The notes under the pieces are model-generated. The model searched no databases, was not told where the DNA came from, and worked only from the letters and a program-made list of their open reading frames with translations. The translations under genes and the position numbers were made by a program. A DNA stretch of 64,000 nt from CBDDEC01 sp965226785 (GTDB taxonomy: Bacteria > Chloroflexota > Dehalococcoidia > UBA2979): NCBI GenBank assembly GCA_965226785.1, contig CBDDEC010000002.1:248001-312000 (forward strand), in the 5' to 3' direction. Shown piece after piece: positions 17,401 through 25,767 of the stretch (its first letter is position 1; each line of letters starts with the position of its first letter).

Positions 17401-18121
17401 CGGGCGAGGAGGTGCAGGCAGTGGCTTTGGCGGGGCTGGCGCAACCATCTAAGCGCGCCCACCGCGAAGGCCGGCGATCCACCTGTGGAGCTTCGGGACA
17501 CGCATCATGATCACTGGGACCTCCCCGTGCGCGGCCGCGACGCACGCGATCCGCTGGAAACCCGCACCGGCAGGCGCGTCCCACGCCGCGCCAACAGAGA
17601 ACCCCCCGGCCAGTATGGCGCGGAGAGACTAACGTGTGGGACCACGAAAAGCGATCCGGGTGGACGTGAGCCTCGACCCCCGAGAACGAGGACGCCCGCT
17701 GCTACTCGACTCCGCGCAGCGAATGCTAGCTGGATAGGAGCGGGAACACTCGCTCCTCTACGACCACGTGATCGAAGCGCGAGCGCAGCTCCGAGACGCC
17801 GAAGAGCGTGCGTCGGATCGATTCCTGCGCGCCCGCGCCCCGCGATCGTCGCGGCCGTGTCGAATACGCATAGCAGGCGATTCGCGTACGGCTCGAACAC
17901 GTCTAGGTCGTTCAGGGGCGTGTGCACCGCCGCGCAAGAAGAGGTAGCCGGGGCCGATCCGTTTGAGCCGCTTGCTGTCCGCCCCCTTGCGCCGCGGTGG
18001 CTCCACTTGGGCGGGGGCACAGCGTGAACCACAGGTAGGGCCGCTTCGTAGGTGGTCCGCTAGACCGTATGGCGTGACCGGGAAGCTCAAGATTCGAGCG
18101 TGCTGCACGCGGTAGCACGCC
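17401..18121. other. Gene-poor debris
   Basis: No complete gene was found. A minus-strand frame ending at 17726 (RTLFGVSELRSRFDHVVVEE, RVFPLLSS) looks like the tail of a real protein, and another minus frame near 17800-17950 reads FEPYANRLLCVFDTAATIAG. Neither has a recognisable start or family. The stretch is probably a set of fused remnants. Confidence 0.35.
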
Positions 18122-18300
18122 GAGCAGGAGGCGACGCGCGATCTCTGTCGCGCACGGGAGGCAGCGGTCAGTGACCGCAAGCGGGCCCGAAACCGGCTCG
18201 GGAAGTTCCTGCTCAAGTGGGGGATCCCCTACACGGGGACCCGCTGGACGCTGAAGCATCGTCACTGGTTGTGGACGCTCACGTGCCCTACTACGAGCGC
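18122..18300 (+). mobile_element. IS110-family transposase fragment
   Basis: The frame reads EATRDLCRAREAAVSDRKRA, then RLGKFLLKWGIPY and RWTLKHRHWLWTL. This matches the middle of IS110 transposases, just after the DEDD N-terminal domain (AREA...DRxRARxRLGKxLLR, then a W-x-L-x-HxxWL motif). Both ends are missing. Confidence 0.65.
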
Positions 18301-18371
18301 GCCCTGCTCAATGTGCTGCGTCAGGGCCGTGGCGTGCCAGCCGTCCCGCTTTGGATGATCGGAGTCGCACC

Positions 18372-18537
18372 GTGAGTAAGAAGCAGGGCGGCCGGCCGCC
18401 GAAGCCGATGCCGGAGCCGATCGATGACACGCCCGAGAACGTAGCGCGGGCGATCCTCAACACCCCGCCGAAGCGCCGCGAGGACTGCGCTTCATCCGCG
18501 AGGCCGAGGCCGAGGCCGAGGCCGAGGACAAAGTAGC
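18372..18537 (+). pseudogene. Small conserved protein with KKQGGRPPKP start, frameshifted
   Basis: The reading from GTG 18372 gives a Lys/Arg/Pro-rich leader and then IDDTPENVARAILNTPPKRR, a short protein type often seen near mobile DNA (IDATPEE(V/I)A-AILxTPP). After RED one base appears to be missing: the expected RFIREAEAEAE continuation is in the next frame, over a GAGGCC repeat (four units). It is probably a pseudogene; its function is unknown. Confidence 0.5.
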
Positions 18538-18691
18538 CTCGCGTTCGCCACTTGGGTATGTAATCCCCGGATTGTTGGGTCGGGGCGCGAGCTGACCGCG
18601 CAGACACCAAGGCCGGAGTCCCTCGAGTCGGACCACGATCCTCCGCTTCGAAAGCGCCCGGCTGAGGGCCGGGCGCCGTATACGAAAGTGG

Positions 18692-18741
18692 TGGAGCGGG
18701 GGACGAGACTCGAACTCGGACCCTCTGCTTGGGAAGCCCTG
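18692..18741 (-). pseudogene. tRNA-Gly(CCC) 3' fragment, attachment-site-like
   Basis: On the minus strand this reads CTTCCCAAGCAGAGGGTC, then a T-arm (GAGTTCGAGTCTC) and CCCCCGCTCCA. The anticodon loop TTCCCAA is followed by a good T-arm and an acceptor with an encoded CCA. The 5' half (acceptor strand, D-arm) is absent: upstream bases do not pair. It matches the fragments at 27608 and 54081, the pattern left by integration into a tRNA gene. Confidence 0.6.
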
Positions 18742-18767
18742 CTCCGACGGGCTGCGACGCGTCAGCG

Positions 18768-20105
18768 CTACGAGCCCTCCCAGATGAGCGGCCCGGTCGC
18801 CCGCTCACGCGCCAGCGCCCAGAGCGTCGCCTGACCGATTGGCGTCAGCGCCAACTGTCGCTCGCCCCGCTCGCCGCTGGCGACCAGCATCTTGAAGAAC
18901 TCAAGCAATCGCAGCGGGTCCGCGAGCTGCCACGCCAGGTCTTCGGCGGAAGGCGCTTCTCCCCCGGGCGCGGAACGGTAGCCTTCCGCTGCGAGCAGGG
19001 CCGCCAGGTCCTCGATCAACAGGGATTTCGGCGCCACGGAGCCACGCTCCAGCAGGAGCAGGGCGAGAGCTTCCAGGGCCACGGCTTCGAACGCCGGTCG
19101 GTGCGCCAGGATTCCCACAAAGCGCTCCCAGAGCTGTGTCGGCTGGCCGATGAGCTCGCGACCCATCGCCGTGCACAGCAGCGTGCGACCCTTCCGGCGC
19201 ACCGCACGCATCGCCCGCGCGGTGTCGTGGAGATCGATGATCTCGATGATGTCGTCCTCGCCGCGCGGTATGCCGACGGGCGGCCACCACCCGCGCTCCT
19301 GCGCCGTTTCCAGCACGAACGCCGGATTGAGGTTGCCCGTTGCGGTCACGCGGATACCGTCACCTACGGCCTCGAGGAACCATCGCAGCGGCTCGAGCGC
19401 CTCCTCTACTCCCTCCGGTGTCGCGATCGGAGAGTCGAGCCGTGGAGCTGCGTGCTGCCGGAGCGCCGCCAGCTCCGATCCGCCGGACGCCTCGCGCCAG
19501 TGTTCGATCCGCTCTTTCAGGATGACCTGACGCCAGCTCGCGCCCTGGCGATCGGGGTGGGGCTGATCCACGGCAGCAGCGGCCAGCTGTCGCTGGTGAG
19601 ATCGCCAGCCGCGCCCTCGCACTGCCAGCTCGCCGGACGCGACCGCGGCTTCGAGGGCGTCCGCGACGCGATCGCGCGCGTTCGCCTCCTCGATCCCCAT
19701 GAGCCCGCCCCATGTGAGGTCGTCGAGGTCAGGGGGCTCGATGCCCGATCCGTCCATCGCACGCCGAAAGGCGCGCGAACCGTCTCGCCCCGATTGCAGA
19801 TAGGCAGCGTGGACGCCCTCGGTGATCGCCGACCGGCACATGAAGGCGTAGCGCTCGAGTCCGAGGCGGGCGAGCACCCAGGCCAGCCCTTCGCGGACCT
19901 CCTTGAAGAGGCGCGCCTCCCCACCGGGCGGGCCGATCCATTTCCGCGGTAGCTCGTACCAGAGAAACTGCTGCAGGCCGTACTGTGAGAGCTCGAACGC
20001 TTCACCCGCCGAGAGCCAGTCGATAGCAGCTTCGGCCTGTTCGGCGAGCCGCGAATTTTCCCTCCGTAATTCTGCCAGCACGCGCTCGACTGGTTCGTCC
20101 GACAT
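18768..20105 (-). CDS. Conserved hypothetical protein with winged-helix-like C-terminus
   Basis: The protein has 445 residues from ATG 20105. The N-terminal third includes a hydrophobic/aromatic stretch (SQYGLQQFLWYELPRKW) and a helical repeat-like region. The second half has GIRVTATGNLNPAFVLETA, then EIIDLHDTARAMRAVRRKGR and LLCTAMGRELIGQP, a TxxGNLxxAxV...Lxx(R/A)xR..GRxLxxTxxGRxL pattern shared with actinobacterial proteins of unknown role. It ends in a second winged-helix-like module (RQLALTPIGQATLWAL). It may bind nucleic acid. It is co-directional with the RAMA-like gene 61 bp upstream, so the two may be co-transcribed. Its stop lies 26 bp from the tRNA-Gly fragment, suggesting it entered with an integrative element. 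Confidence 0.6.
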   Translation of the reverse strand: MSDEPVERVLAELRRENSRLAEQAEAAIDWLSAGEAFELSQYGLQQFLWYELPRKWIGPPGGEARLFKEVREGLAWVLARLGLERYAFMCRSAITEGVHAAYLQSGRDGSRAFRRAMDGSGIEPPDLDDLTWGGLMGIEEANARDRVADALEAAVASGELAVRGRGWRSHQRQLAAAAVDQPHPDRQGASWRQVILKERIEHWREASGGSELAALRQHAAPRLDSPIATPEGVEEALEPLRWFLEAVGDGIRVTATGNLNPAFVLETAQERGWWPPVGIPRGEDDIIEIIDLHDTARAMRAVRRKGRTLLCTAMGRELIGQPTQLWERFVGILAHRPAFEAVALEALALLLLERGSVAPKSLLIEDLAALLAAEGYRSAPGGEAPSAEDLAWQLADPLRLLEFFKMLVASGERGERQLALTPIGQATLWALARERATGPLIWEGS

Positions 20106-20166
20106 GAGGCCAGTCTCGCACGGAGCAGACGATGTGGCCCAGGAGCCTTCTTCGGCAAACAGGTGC

Positions 20167-20439
20167 CTACGCGGTCTTCTGTGCGGCCACCTGCGCCGCC
20201 TGCTGGCGCGCTGCCTGCCCGGCGGGCGGCTGGTCGGGGATCGACCAGAGGCGGTAGCCGTTGGTGGCCGTGCCGGTGAGCGCCTTGCCGGCCGCCGAGG
20301 GGCTCCTGAACACGCGACCCTTCGGCAGCACGAAGTACAGCCGCCCGTCGTGCTCGACCACCTCGCAGGTGTGCTGCTCCCCCTTGTACTTCGCGACGAG
20401 CGTCTGCCCGGCGCGAATCTTCTCCTTCGTCGTGGCCAT
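20167..20439 (-). CDS. RAMA-domain-like small protein
   Basis: The protein has 90 residues from ATG 20439. Residues about 10-70 read VAKYKGEQHTCEVVEHDGRL, then LPKGRVFRSPSAAGKALTGT and NGYRLWSI. This is the RAMA (restriction adenine methylase-associated) / DUF2924-like beta fold, which has a GxxFxSPSAAGxAVTGxxxNGWxFW core. RAMA domains are proposed to recognise modified DNA or act in restriction contexts. The Gln/Ala-rich tail (QAARQQAAQVAAQ) recurs in the remnant at 30448-30531. It sits between the casA remnant and the 445-residue gene. Confidence 0.65.
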   Translation of the reverse strand: MATTKEKIRAGQTLVAKYKGEQHTCEVVEHDGRLYFVLPKGRVFRSPSAAGKALTGTATNGYRLWSIPDQPPAGQAARQQAAQVAAQKTA

Positions 20440-20524
20440 GCTTTCGTCCTTTCTCGGCGGCGGTGGGTCCGCCGTCCGTGGAGTGACGGCATCACTCACT
20501 CCGTTCAGCGACGAAAGCAAGTCG

Positions 20525-20672
20525 CCGGCTCCCTCCGTAGCGTGAGGGCGCTGCCTTGTACGCGCAGCGCTGCCTCGAGGCGGCGGCCGTTCTCGACGAG
20601 GTTGCGGTCCAGCACCCGCACCTCGCGCACCAGTTCGCGGGCCATACGCAGCCGCTCGCGATCCGCGGCGCC
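20525..20672 (-). mobile_element. IS110-family transposase fragment
   Basis: The minus-strand frame DRERLRMARELVREVRVLDR, then ENGRRLEAALRVQGSALTL, matches the coiled-coil linker of IS110 transposases just before the ExxGxG domain. It is joined directly to the broken casA and ends in unrelated residues at a stop near 20505. Confidence 0.5.
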
Positions 20673-20959
20673 CGTCGAACCGCTCGCCCCATCGGTCCAG
20701 GTAGAGGCGCACCTGATCGGCGGGCAGAGTCTCGGCAGCGAAGAGCTCGCGCCAGGCCGCGCTCGCGGGGCCCTTCGAGGGCGCGGTGAAGCACCGCCAG
20801 GAGCAGGCGGTGGAGCGCGGCCGTCTGCAGCGGGTTGTCGCCCACGAGCGAACGCAGCACATGCGCCGACACCAGCGCCTCGCGGATGCCAACCTCGCCA
20901 GGGGTTCCGTTTGCCCGCACGACCGGCAACCAGGGCTCGTTGAGAAGATCGAACTTCAC
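20673..20959 (-). pseudogene. casA: Type I-E Cascade subunit Cas8e (CasA/Cse1), N-terminal fragment
   Basis: From GTG 20959 (GGGGAGA just upstream) the minus strand encodes KFDLLNEPWLPVV, then GIREALVSAHVLRSLVGDNP and LQTAALHRLLLAVLHRALEG. This is the hallmark N-terminus of Cse1/CasA. A frameshift near 20770 leads into AAWRELFAAETLPADQVRLY and WGERFD, also typical of Cse1. The gene is then cut by an IS110 fragment. About 95 of some 500 residues remain. No cas3, cse2, cas7, cas5, cas6 or cas1/2 and no repeat array were seen in the window. Confidence 0.75.
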
Positions 20960-20989
20960 TCGTCTCCCCGTCCCCATCGACGCGAGCGG

Positions 20990-21363
20990 CTCGTGAGAGC
21001 GCCAGCCTGATCGTGCGCGTTCCGCGTCTCTCTCGCGCGATCACGCTGACGGCGGCGGGACATGCGCTCGCCGGATTGCCCTCCGAGCAGGGATCTCGAC
21101 CCCGGGTGAGCCCCCGGGCTGACGGACAAGCGGCGTAAGCAGACAGCCCGGCGTGCGCTGCGAGATACTCGTCACTGCATGCATGGTCGCCAGCCCGGCC
21201 GGGTTTCGCTGGAGCGAGGGACCACCGCAGGCGGTACCCGGGGCGATACCGAGTCCCTGCCGCGCCGGTGACCTCAGGGCAGCGAGAGCAGCGCCGCCCT
21301 GCAGCACGGTATGCTGGTAGCCGCGCCCTGGAACCCCACGGCGCTGGAGCCGGGAGGTAGATC
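20990..21363. other. Intergenic stretch without recognised gene
   Basis: No convincing frame was found. The minus-strand frames are Arg/Pro/Gly-rich and unlike any family I know. The last 20 bp carry the ribosome site (GGGAGG) of the antitoxin gene. Confidence 0.4.
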
Positions 21364-21615
21364 GTGCCGGCCAACGAGGAACTCCTTCAGCGCATCACCG
21401 CTCGCCCCGACGTATTCGGCGGGAAGCCCATCATTCGCGACTTGCGGGTTTCCGTGGAGTTGGTGCTGAGCCTGCTGGCCCAGGGGGTCGCGCCAGACGC
21501 CATCCTTGACGACTACCCCGATCTCGAACTGGATGACATTCTCGCCTGTACCGCCTACGCGCATGCGGTCATCGCGCGCGACACACTAGCCACGGTCTCC
21601 GTTGCCGAGTCGTGA
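21364..21615 (+). CDS. DUF433 antitoxin-like protein
   Basis: The protein has 83 residues from GTG 21364 with GGGAGG upstream. The motif pattern ITARPDVFGGKPIIRDLRVS, then a VxxxLxxLAxG helix-turn-helix and ILDDYPDLELDDILACTAYA, is the DUF433 fold (winged-helix antitoxin). It overlaps the downstream PIN-like gene by 4 bases (GTGA), so the two are translationally coupled, as in toxin-antitoxin pairs. Confidence 0.85.
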   Translation: MPANEELLQRITARPDVFGGKPIIRDLRVSVELVLSLLAQGVAPDAILDDYPDLELDDILACTAYAHAVIARDTLATVSVAES

Positions 21616-21971
21616 GATTTCTGGTCGATCGATGCGCCGGGCGCCGTCTCGCGGAGTCGCTTCGCGCAGGCGAGCACGATGTCCTTGAGGCTCGCCTGCT
21701 TGGCCCGGACCCCGGGGACCGGGCTCTGCTGGCACTCGCTCAGTCGGCGGGGCGAGTCCTGATCACGATAGACACCGACTTCGGTGAGTTGATCTACCTG
21801 CACGATGTCCCGCACGCGGGCCTCGTGCGCCTGCCGGATGTTCCGGCGGAGCGTCGCATTGCCTTGATGTCGGATGTCATCGCGCGTCATGGCGGCGCTC
21901 TTGAAGAGCGAGCCGTGGTCACGATCCGCGGTCGGAGGATTCGGATTTCGCGGCCTCCGCCGGCGGGGTGA
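21612..21971 (+). CDS. DUF5615 PIN-like toxin
   Basis: The protein has 119 residues from GTG 21612. MRFLVDRCAGRRLAESLR, GPDPGDRALLALAQSAGRVL and ITIDTDFGEL follow the DUF5615 PIN-like ribonuclease pattern, with acidic residues at the strand ends (D6, D in PGDRA, D in TIDTDF). The first conserved acidic pair is partly changed (VDRCAGRR where many members have DENLxxR), so activity is uncertain. It partners the DUF433 gene and likely acts as an RNA-cleaving toxin. Confidence 0.8.
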   Translation: MRFLVDRCAGRRLAESLRAGEHDVLEARLLGPDPGDRALLALAQSAGRVLITIDTDFGELIYLHDVPHAGLVRLPDVPAERRIALMSDVIARHGGALEERAVVTIRGRRIRISRPPPAG

Positions 21972-22061
21972 CCATCGCGCACGCGACCCATCGTCCAGCG
22001 GATTGGTGCCAAGCGCCGAGACTACTCCGTAGAGCACAGTGGACCACACGAGGGACTTCGG

Positions 22062-22436
22062 ATGACTCGAGAAGAACCCTATTGCACGGAGACCTCACAT
22101 CCGCCGGTCTTTCGCGACCGCGGACAGCAGACCCTGTATCAGAAGGTGGCGGCTACGTTAGCGGCGCATGAAGCAGCGGGCGCGTCGCACGATGATCTCG
22201 GGCCGCTCCTGGTTGAAGAGTTTGGTGACGTCTTCGCCAAGCCGTCGGATTACGTCGGCGATGGCATCAGGGTGCAGGGCCTCCGCCGGCAGATCGCCAG
22301 CGATTGGGGCGAGGTGCTGTACAAGCTCGAGAACGCCGCCAACCTCACCGGGTGGTGCATTCTCAAATGCCCGATGGTTCTCAGAGATCTTGTGACATCG
22401 TCGGAGATGGCGTGGCCTGCGACCGGCGAGCCTCTC
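22062..22436 (+). pseudogene. Hypothetical protein truncated by IS copy E
   Basis: The frame from ATG 22062 reads ETSHPPVFRDRGQQTLYQKV, then AGASHDDLGPLLVEEFGDVF and RRQIASDWGEVLYKLENAAN, with normal composition. It runs into the IS terminus at 22437. The family is not recognised. The start is not strongly supported (no clear ribosome site). Confidence 0.4.
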
Positions 22437-23125
22437 GTGGGACGGCAAAACCTCATGCGGCCCACCGATACTCATGATGCAAGCCTCCTAGCACCGGCTT
22501 GCTGACGACTCGCTGACTCGGCGTCCGCTGCACCGGCGAGCGTCCCTCCGGAGAGTCGAGCGACAATGATCGATGCGGACGCATCGCGTTGTAGTGCTGG
22601 ACGTACTCACCAAGCACCCGCCGGAGATGTTGTTCGTTGACCGGCGATGACATGGTCGAGACACTCGCGCCTGAGCGTGCCGATGACGCGCTCGGCGATG
22701 GCGTTGGCATTCGGCGCGTGCACCGGAGTCAGAATCGTCTCGATCCCGATCCGTCGAGCGCGTGCGATGAAGTCTCCGCCATAGCTACAGTCGCGGTCTC
22801 GGATGAGGAACCATGGCTGCTGACCCCAGGCGGTCGCCTCGATCATCTGCTGCCAGATCCAGGGCGCGTTCGGATGCTCCGTGACGTTCCAGTGCCGGAT
22901 GCGGCGCCGGTCGTGGTCGATCACGATGAGCACGGAGAGCGTGCGGAAGGCGAGCGTCTGGACCGTGAACAGATCGGCGGCCCAGATGCTGGACGCGTGG
23001 TTGCGGAGAAACGTGTGCCACGACTGACTCGGCGGTCGCCGGAGCGCCTGCTGACGGTAGCGGCTCACCGGTGCGAGCGCTGACGTCGAAGCCAAGCGCA
23101 CGCAGCTCACCAACGATGCGGACGG
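22437..23125 (-). mobile_element. Copy E of the 1118-bp IS, truncated and frameshifted
   Basis: The terminus is at 22437. The transposase frame carries an extra G near 22641 (GACCGGCGATGAC instead of GACCGCGATGAC) and another near 23068 (CTCACCGGTGCG). The copy ends at about 23125 at codons for NDAD and is followed by GTGGGGCGCAAAACCTCATC, which looks like the end of a related IS. It is inactive. Confidence 0.85.
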
Positions 23126-23166
23126 CCGTGGGGCGCAAAACCTCATCCGACGAGTGCTGACGGGCT

Positions 23167-23342
23167 CTAATTGTGTTGCGGCGTCACCAGCCGCGATGAC
23201 CAACGGCTTATGAGTCCGTTGATCATCCCGTCCGTCGCGACCACGCTCAAGACGACGAGAAACGCCGTAAACACTGGACGGACGGAATTGTCGTGCCCCA
23301 CAGGCAGGAAGAGCGCGAGACCGGCGAGCGACCCCAGCAGCG
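23167..23342 (-). pseudogene. Membrane protein, C-terminal fragment
   Basis: The minus strand encodes LLGSLAGLALFLPVGHDNS, then FTAFLVVLSVVATDGMIN and a short basic tail, stopping at 23167. There are two hydrophobic helices and no start: a stop codon lies directly upstream. It is probably the tail of a small permease or DUF family membrane protein. Confidence 0.35.
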
Positions 23343-23348
23343 AGCGCG

Positions 23349-23459
23349 TGCATCGTCACCTTCCGCACCGAGGCCGAGGACGTCGACGCGCTGCTCGAAG
23401 CTGCTTCGACGCTCGGCGGCCGGCTAGACGCGGAGCTCAGGCCTGAGACGTTGCGCTAG
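23349..23459 (+). pseudogene. C-terminal tail, possibly of a PLP-dependent enzyme
   Basis: The plus strand reads CIVTFRTEAEDVDALLEAAS, then LGGRLDAELRPETLR, stopping at 23457-23459. An FxT-x-EDVDxLLEA strand-helix pair is typical of the last element of several aminotransferase or decarboxylase families. There is no start and only about 36 codons. Confidence 0.3.
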
Positions 23460-23524
23460 GTGGGTGGCGTCCACACCCCACACCCGGCAATCCCCTCGGG
23501 CGCCCGCCGCGCGGCTCCCCGAAG

Positions 23525-24436
23525 CTAGTCGACTGGAGAACGGTCCTCGCGCTCCGCGAGCTGCTCCACGAAGCTCCGGAGCGCAGCAAAGTACGCGTCA
23601 CCCCCGACCAGGGAGGTGTCATTGTGACCGGCACCGCGAATCGTGTAGAAGGCTTTCGGCTCAGCGGCGGCATCGAAGAGCTCTCTTCCGGCGTCGATGG
23701 GGACGATGTCATCCCGGTCCCCATGGAGCAACAGTTTGGGGACGTCGAGCCGCTGTAGCTTGTCCAGTGAGTCGTACCGGCTGCGAACGAAGAACTGGAC
23801 GAAGGGGAACCAGGGGTACGCCCGCCGCGCCATGTAGGGGATGGATGGGAAGACCGACTCCAGGACGAGGCCATAGGGCGGGGCGCGAAGCGCCAGCTCC
23901 ACGGCGACGCCGACCCCCAGGGAACGGCCGAAGTAGACGATGCGGTCCCGCGAGACATCGCTCCGCCGCCTGAGGTAACTCAGCGCCGCCTCGGCGTCGA
24001 GGTAGAGCCCCTCCTCAGAGGGGCTGCCCTCGCTGGCGCCGTAGCCCCGGTAGTCAAAGATGAGTACGTTGACCCCAAGCTCGTCGTGGAGACGCTTCAG
24101 GTTGTCGAGTCGGTTGCTGATGTTTCCCGCGTTCCCATGGAACCAGAGCCAGGTCACATCCTCCTCGCCCGGGATGAACCACCCGTGAAGTCGGATGCCG
24201 TCGCTGCTGAGAAAAGAGGCGTCTTCGTAAGCCAGACCGTAATCGGACGGCGCCCCTGTCAGCCCCCTCTCCGGGAAGTAGAGGAAGTGGTGCTCGATCA
24301 TGCCCGTTCTACAGTTGAAGACGATCAGGGCTGCGACGACGGCGGCGGCGGAGACCGCATAGAGAGCTGGCCGCTTGAAGGTGTGCCTCCACTCGCTCCT
24401 GAGACTTCGTCCCTTCCGCTGGTCATATGTTCGCAA
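23525..24436 (-). CDS. Membrane-anchored alpha/beta hydrolase (ABHD13/BEM46-like)
   Basis: The protein has 303 residues if started at TTG 24436; ATG 24301 is the next in-frame start and would remove a single transmembrane helix (YAVSAAAVVAALIVF). The hydrolase part has FHGNAGNISNR (oxyanion His-Gly), DYRGYGASEGSPSE, nucleophile elbow YFGRSLGVGVA with Ser in GRSLG, catalytic Asp in HGDRDDIVP and His in GAGHND. The family acts on ester or thioester substrates at the membrane; the substrate is unknown. The longer start keeps the usual N-terminal anchor of the family, but it lacks a good ribosome site. It is divergent from the gene at 24654. Confidence 0.8.
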   Translation of the reverse strand: MRTYDQRKGRSLRSEWRHTFKRPALYAVSAAAVVAALIVFNCRTGMIEHHFLYFPERGLTGAPSDYGLAYEDASFLSSDGIRLHGWFIPGEEDVTWLWFHGNAGNISNRLDNLKRLHDELGVNVLIFDYRGYGASEGSPSEEGLYLDAEAALSYLRRRSDVSRDRIVYFGRSLGVGVAVELALRAPPYGLVLESVFPSIPYMARRAYPWFPFVQFFVRSRYDSLDKLQRLDVPKLLLHGDRDDIVPIDAGRELFDAAAEPKAFYTIRGAGHNDTSLVGGDAYFAALRSFVEQLAEREDRSPVD

Positions 24437-24653
24437 AACCAGCGACGGAAGGAAACGCTGGGCGAGCCAGCCTGATTGCTCCGGAGGCGACCAGTCGAGA
24501 CCCGCGCCGCGCTCGAGGGGCGGGTACGAAGCGTCAGGCCGGAGCGACAGACGGAGCCTTCCGTCCGGTGGCGATACCTGACAGGGCCACCTATCCTTGT
24601 CATGGCTCGCGACACTGTCGTGGGCACTTCCCCGCGCGGACCGGAGGTGCTGG

Positions 24654-25232
24654 GTGTCTGACGGGGTCCTCAAGGAACGTGGAAAGAGCCTGGAGGAGCA
24701 GTTCTTCGCCAGGCGCGACGCGCAGCTCGTCGAGGAACTCAAAGAACGGCAGCGAGCCGAAGACGCCCGGGATTCGCTCGCCTCGGCGCTCGCGATCGAT
24801 CGGTCGTCTGTTCCGGATGAACTGATCGCGCTGGGGCTCGACCCCGGAGAAATTGCAGCCCTCCCGCTGGTGCCCCTCGTTGTCGTCGGTTGGGCGGATG
24901 GCCAGCTCGATGATAAGGAACGAAGGGCGATCTTGGCAGCCGCCGGCCAGGACGGGATCGACGCGGAGAGCGTTGCGTACCGGTTGCTCGAGCGCTGGCT
25001 CGAGCAACAGCCGTCGGGCACGCTGTTTGCCGCCTGGAAGAGCTACGCGTCGGCTCTCTGCGAGAGCCTCGCTCCCGAGGCCCGCCAGGAGCTTCAGCGC
25101 GACGTGGTCGAACGCGCGCGCCGCATAGCCGAGGCTGCGGGTGGACTGCTGGGGCGCATAGGCAAGGTGTCGGGGCAGGAGGAGCGGGCGCTTCAGGACA
25201 TCGAGGGCGCATTCCAGCTCGCAAGCGCGTAA
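24654..25232 (+). CDS. TerB-like/DUF533-like hypothetical protein
   Basis: The protein has 192 residues from GTG 24654 with GGAGG 6 nt upstream. It is almost entirely helical and charged: a long N-terminal helix (ERGKSLEEQFFARRDAQL), then PLVPLVVVGWADGQLDDKER, the GW(A/S)DGxxDxxE(R/L) motif of TerB-like acidic helical-bundle proteins, followed by helices with ALCESLAPEARQEL. TerB-like proteins bind metals and act in stress responses; a specific role is not readable. Confidence 0.65.
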   Translation: MSDGVLKERGKSLEEQFFARRDAQLVEELKERQRAEDARDSLASALAIDRSSVPDELIALGLDPGEIAALPLVPLVVVGWADGQLDDKERRAILAAAGQDGIDAESVAYRLLERWLEQQPSGTLFAAWKSYASALCESLAPEARQELQRDVVERARRIAEAAGGLLGRIGKVSGQEERALQDIEGAFQLASA

Positions 25233-25239
25233 GAGGCTC

Positions 25240-25395
25240 CTACGGGAGCGATGCGCGGCCGCCGAGGAAATTGACGTAGATCTGCCCGGTCGCGTGCGGC
25301 TGCAAGTCGTCGTAGAAATCGCGCACCCACTGCACGTTCGGCGCGGTTTGCGCGGGGTCGTGCCAGAGGCCATCGGCAGCGAAGGGTCTACTACA
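25240..25395 (-). pseudogene. FAD-linked (berberine-bridge-like) oxidase fragment
   Basis: The minus strand reads FAADGLWHDPAQTAPNVQWV, then FYDDLQPHATGQIYVNFLGG, the substrate-binding C-terminal BBE element of FAD-binding_4 oxidases. It lacks the final YxRLxxLKxxYDPxNxF segment and everything upstream. Confidence 0.6.
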
Positions 25396-25712
25396 TGCCG
25401 AAGGGCAAGCCACCGAAGAGTGCGTTGGCGCGGTCGGTCGGGGCGCATCTCCGGGAGATTCGTCTCCTGCGGAATGTCTCGCAGCGGCGCGCTGCAGAGG
25501 CCGTGGGCCTGTCCCAACCAGCACTCTCTCTCTACGAGGGCGGCATGCGTGACATCAGGGTGGTGGACCTGCTCGCGCTCCTCGACCACTTTAATGTCGG
25601 GCTGGCCGAGTTCATGGCTGAAGTTCCCGAGTTCCTCGTCCTCGAAGACTCGGCTGAGATCGAACTCGCCACGAAGCTGATCGCGGACGAGCTGGACGGT
25701 CCGGTCGACTGA
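25395..25712 (+). CDS. XRE-family transcriptional regulator
   Basis: The protein has 105 residues from ATG 25395. A Lys/Pro-rich start is followed by an HTH_3 fold at about residues 14-70: HLREIRLLRNVSQRRAAEAV, then SQPALSLYEGGMRDIRVVDL. The C-terminal helix is acidic (EDSAEIELATKLIADEL). It is a small cytosolic DNA-binding protein, probably a repressor of a neighbouring or phage-derived promoter. No partner toxin is adjacent. Confidence 0.8.
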   Translation: MPKGKPPKSALARSVGAHLREIRLLRNVSQRRAAEAVGLSQPALSLYEGGMRDIRVVDLLALLDHFNVGLAEFMAEVPEFLVLEDSAEIELATKLIADELDGPVD

Positions 25713-25767
25713 CCAGCTACCGGTCCCTAGAGCAAGCCAGCCAACGCCGAGAACCTTGATATCGTTC

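Noticed and set aside
18506..18533. GAGGCC tandem repeat as a CRISPR or microsatellite element
   Set aside because: There are only about four 6-bp units inside a coding remnant; no spacers are present.
18692..18790. A functional tRNA-Gly gene
   Set aside because: The 5' acceptor strand and D-arm are absent and the anticodon stem does not pair; only the 3' portion is tRNA-like.
20500..23500. A CRISPR array near the casA remnant
   Set aside because: I looked for regularly spaced 28-29-bp repeats of the I-E type here and across the window and saw none.
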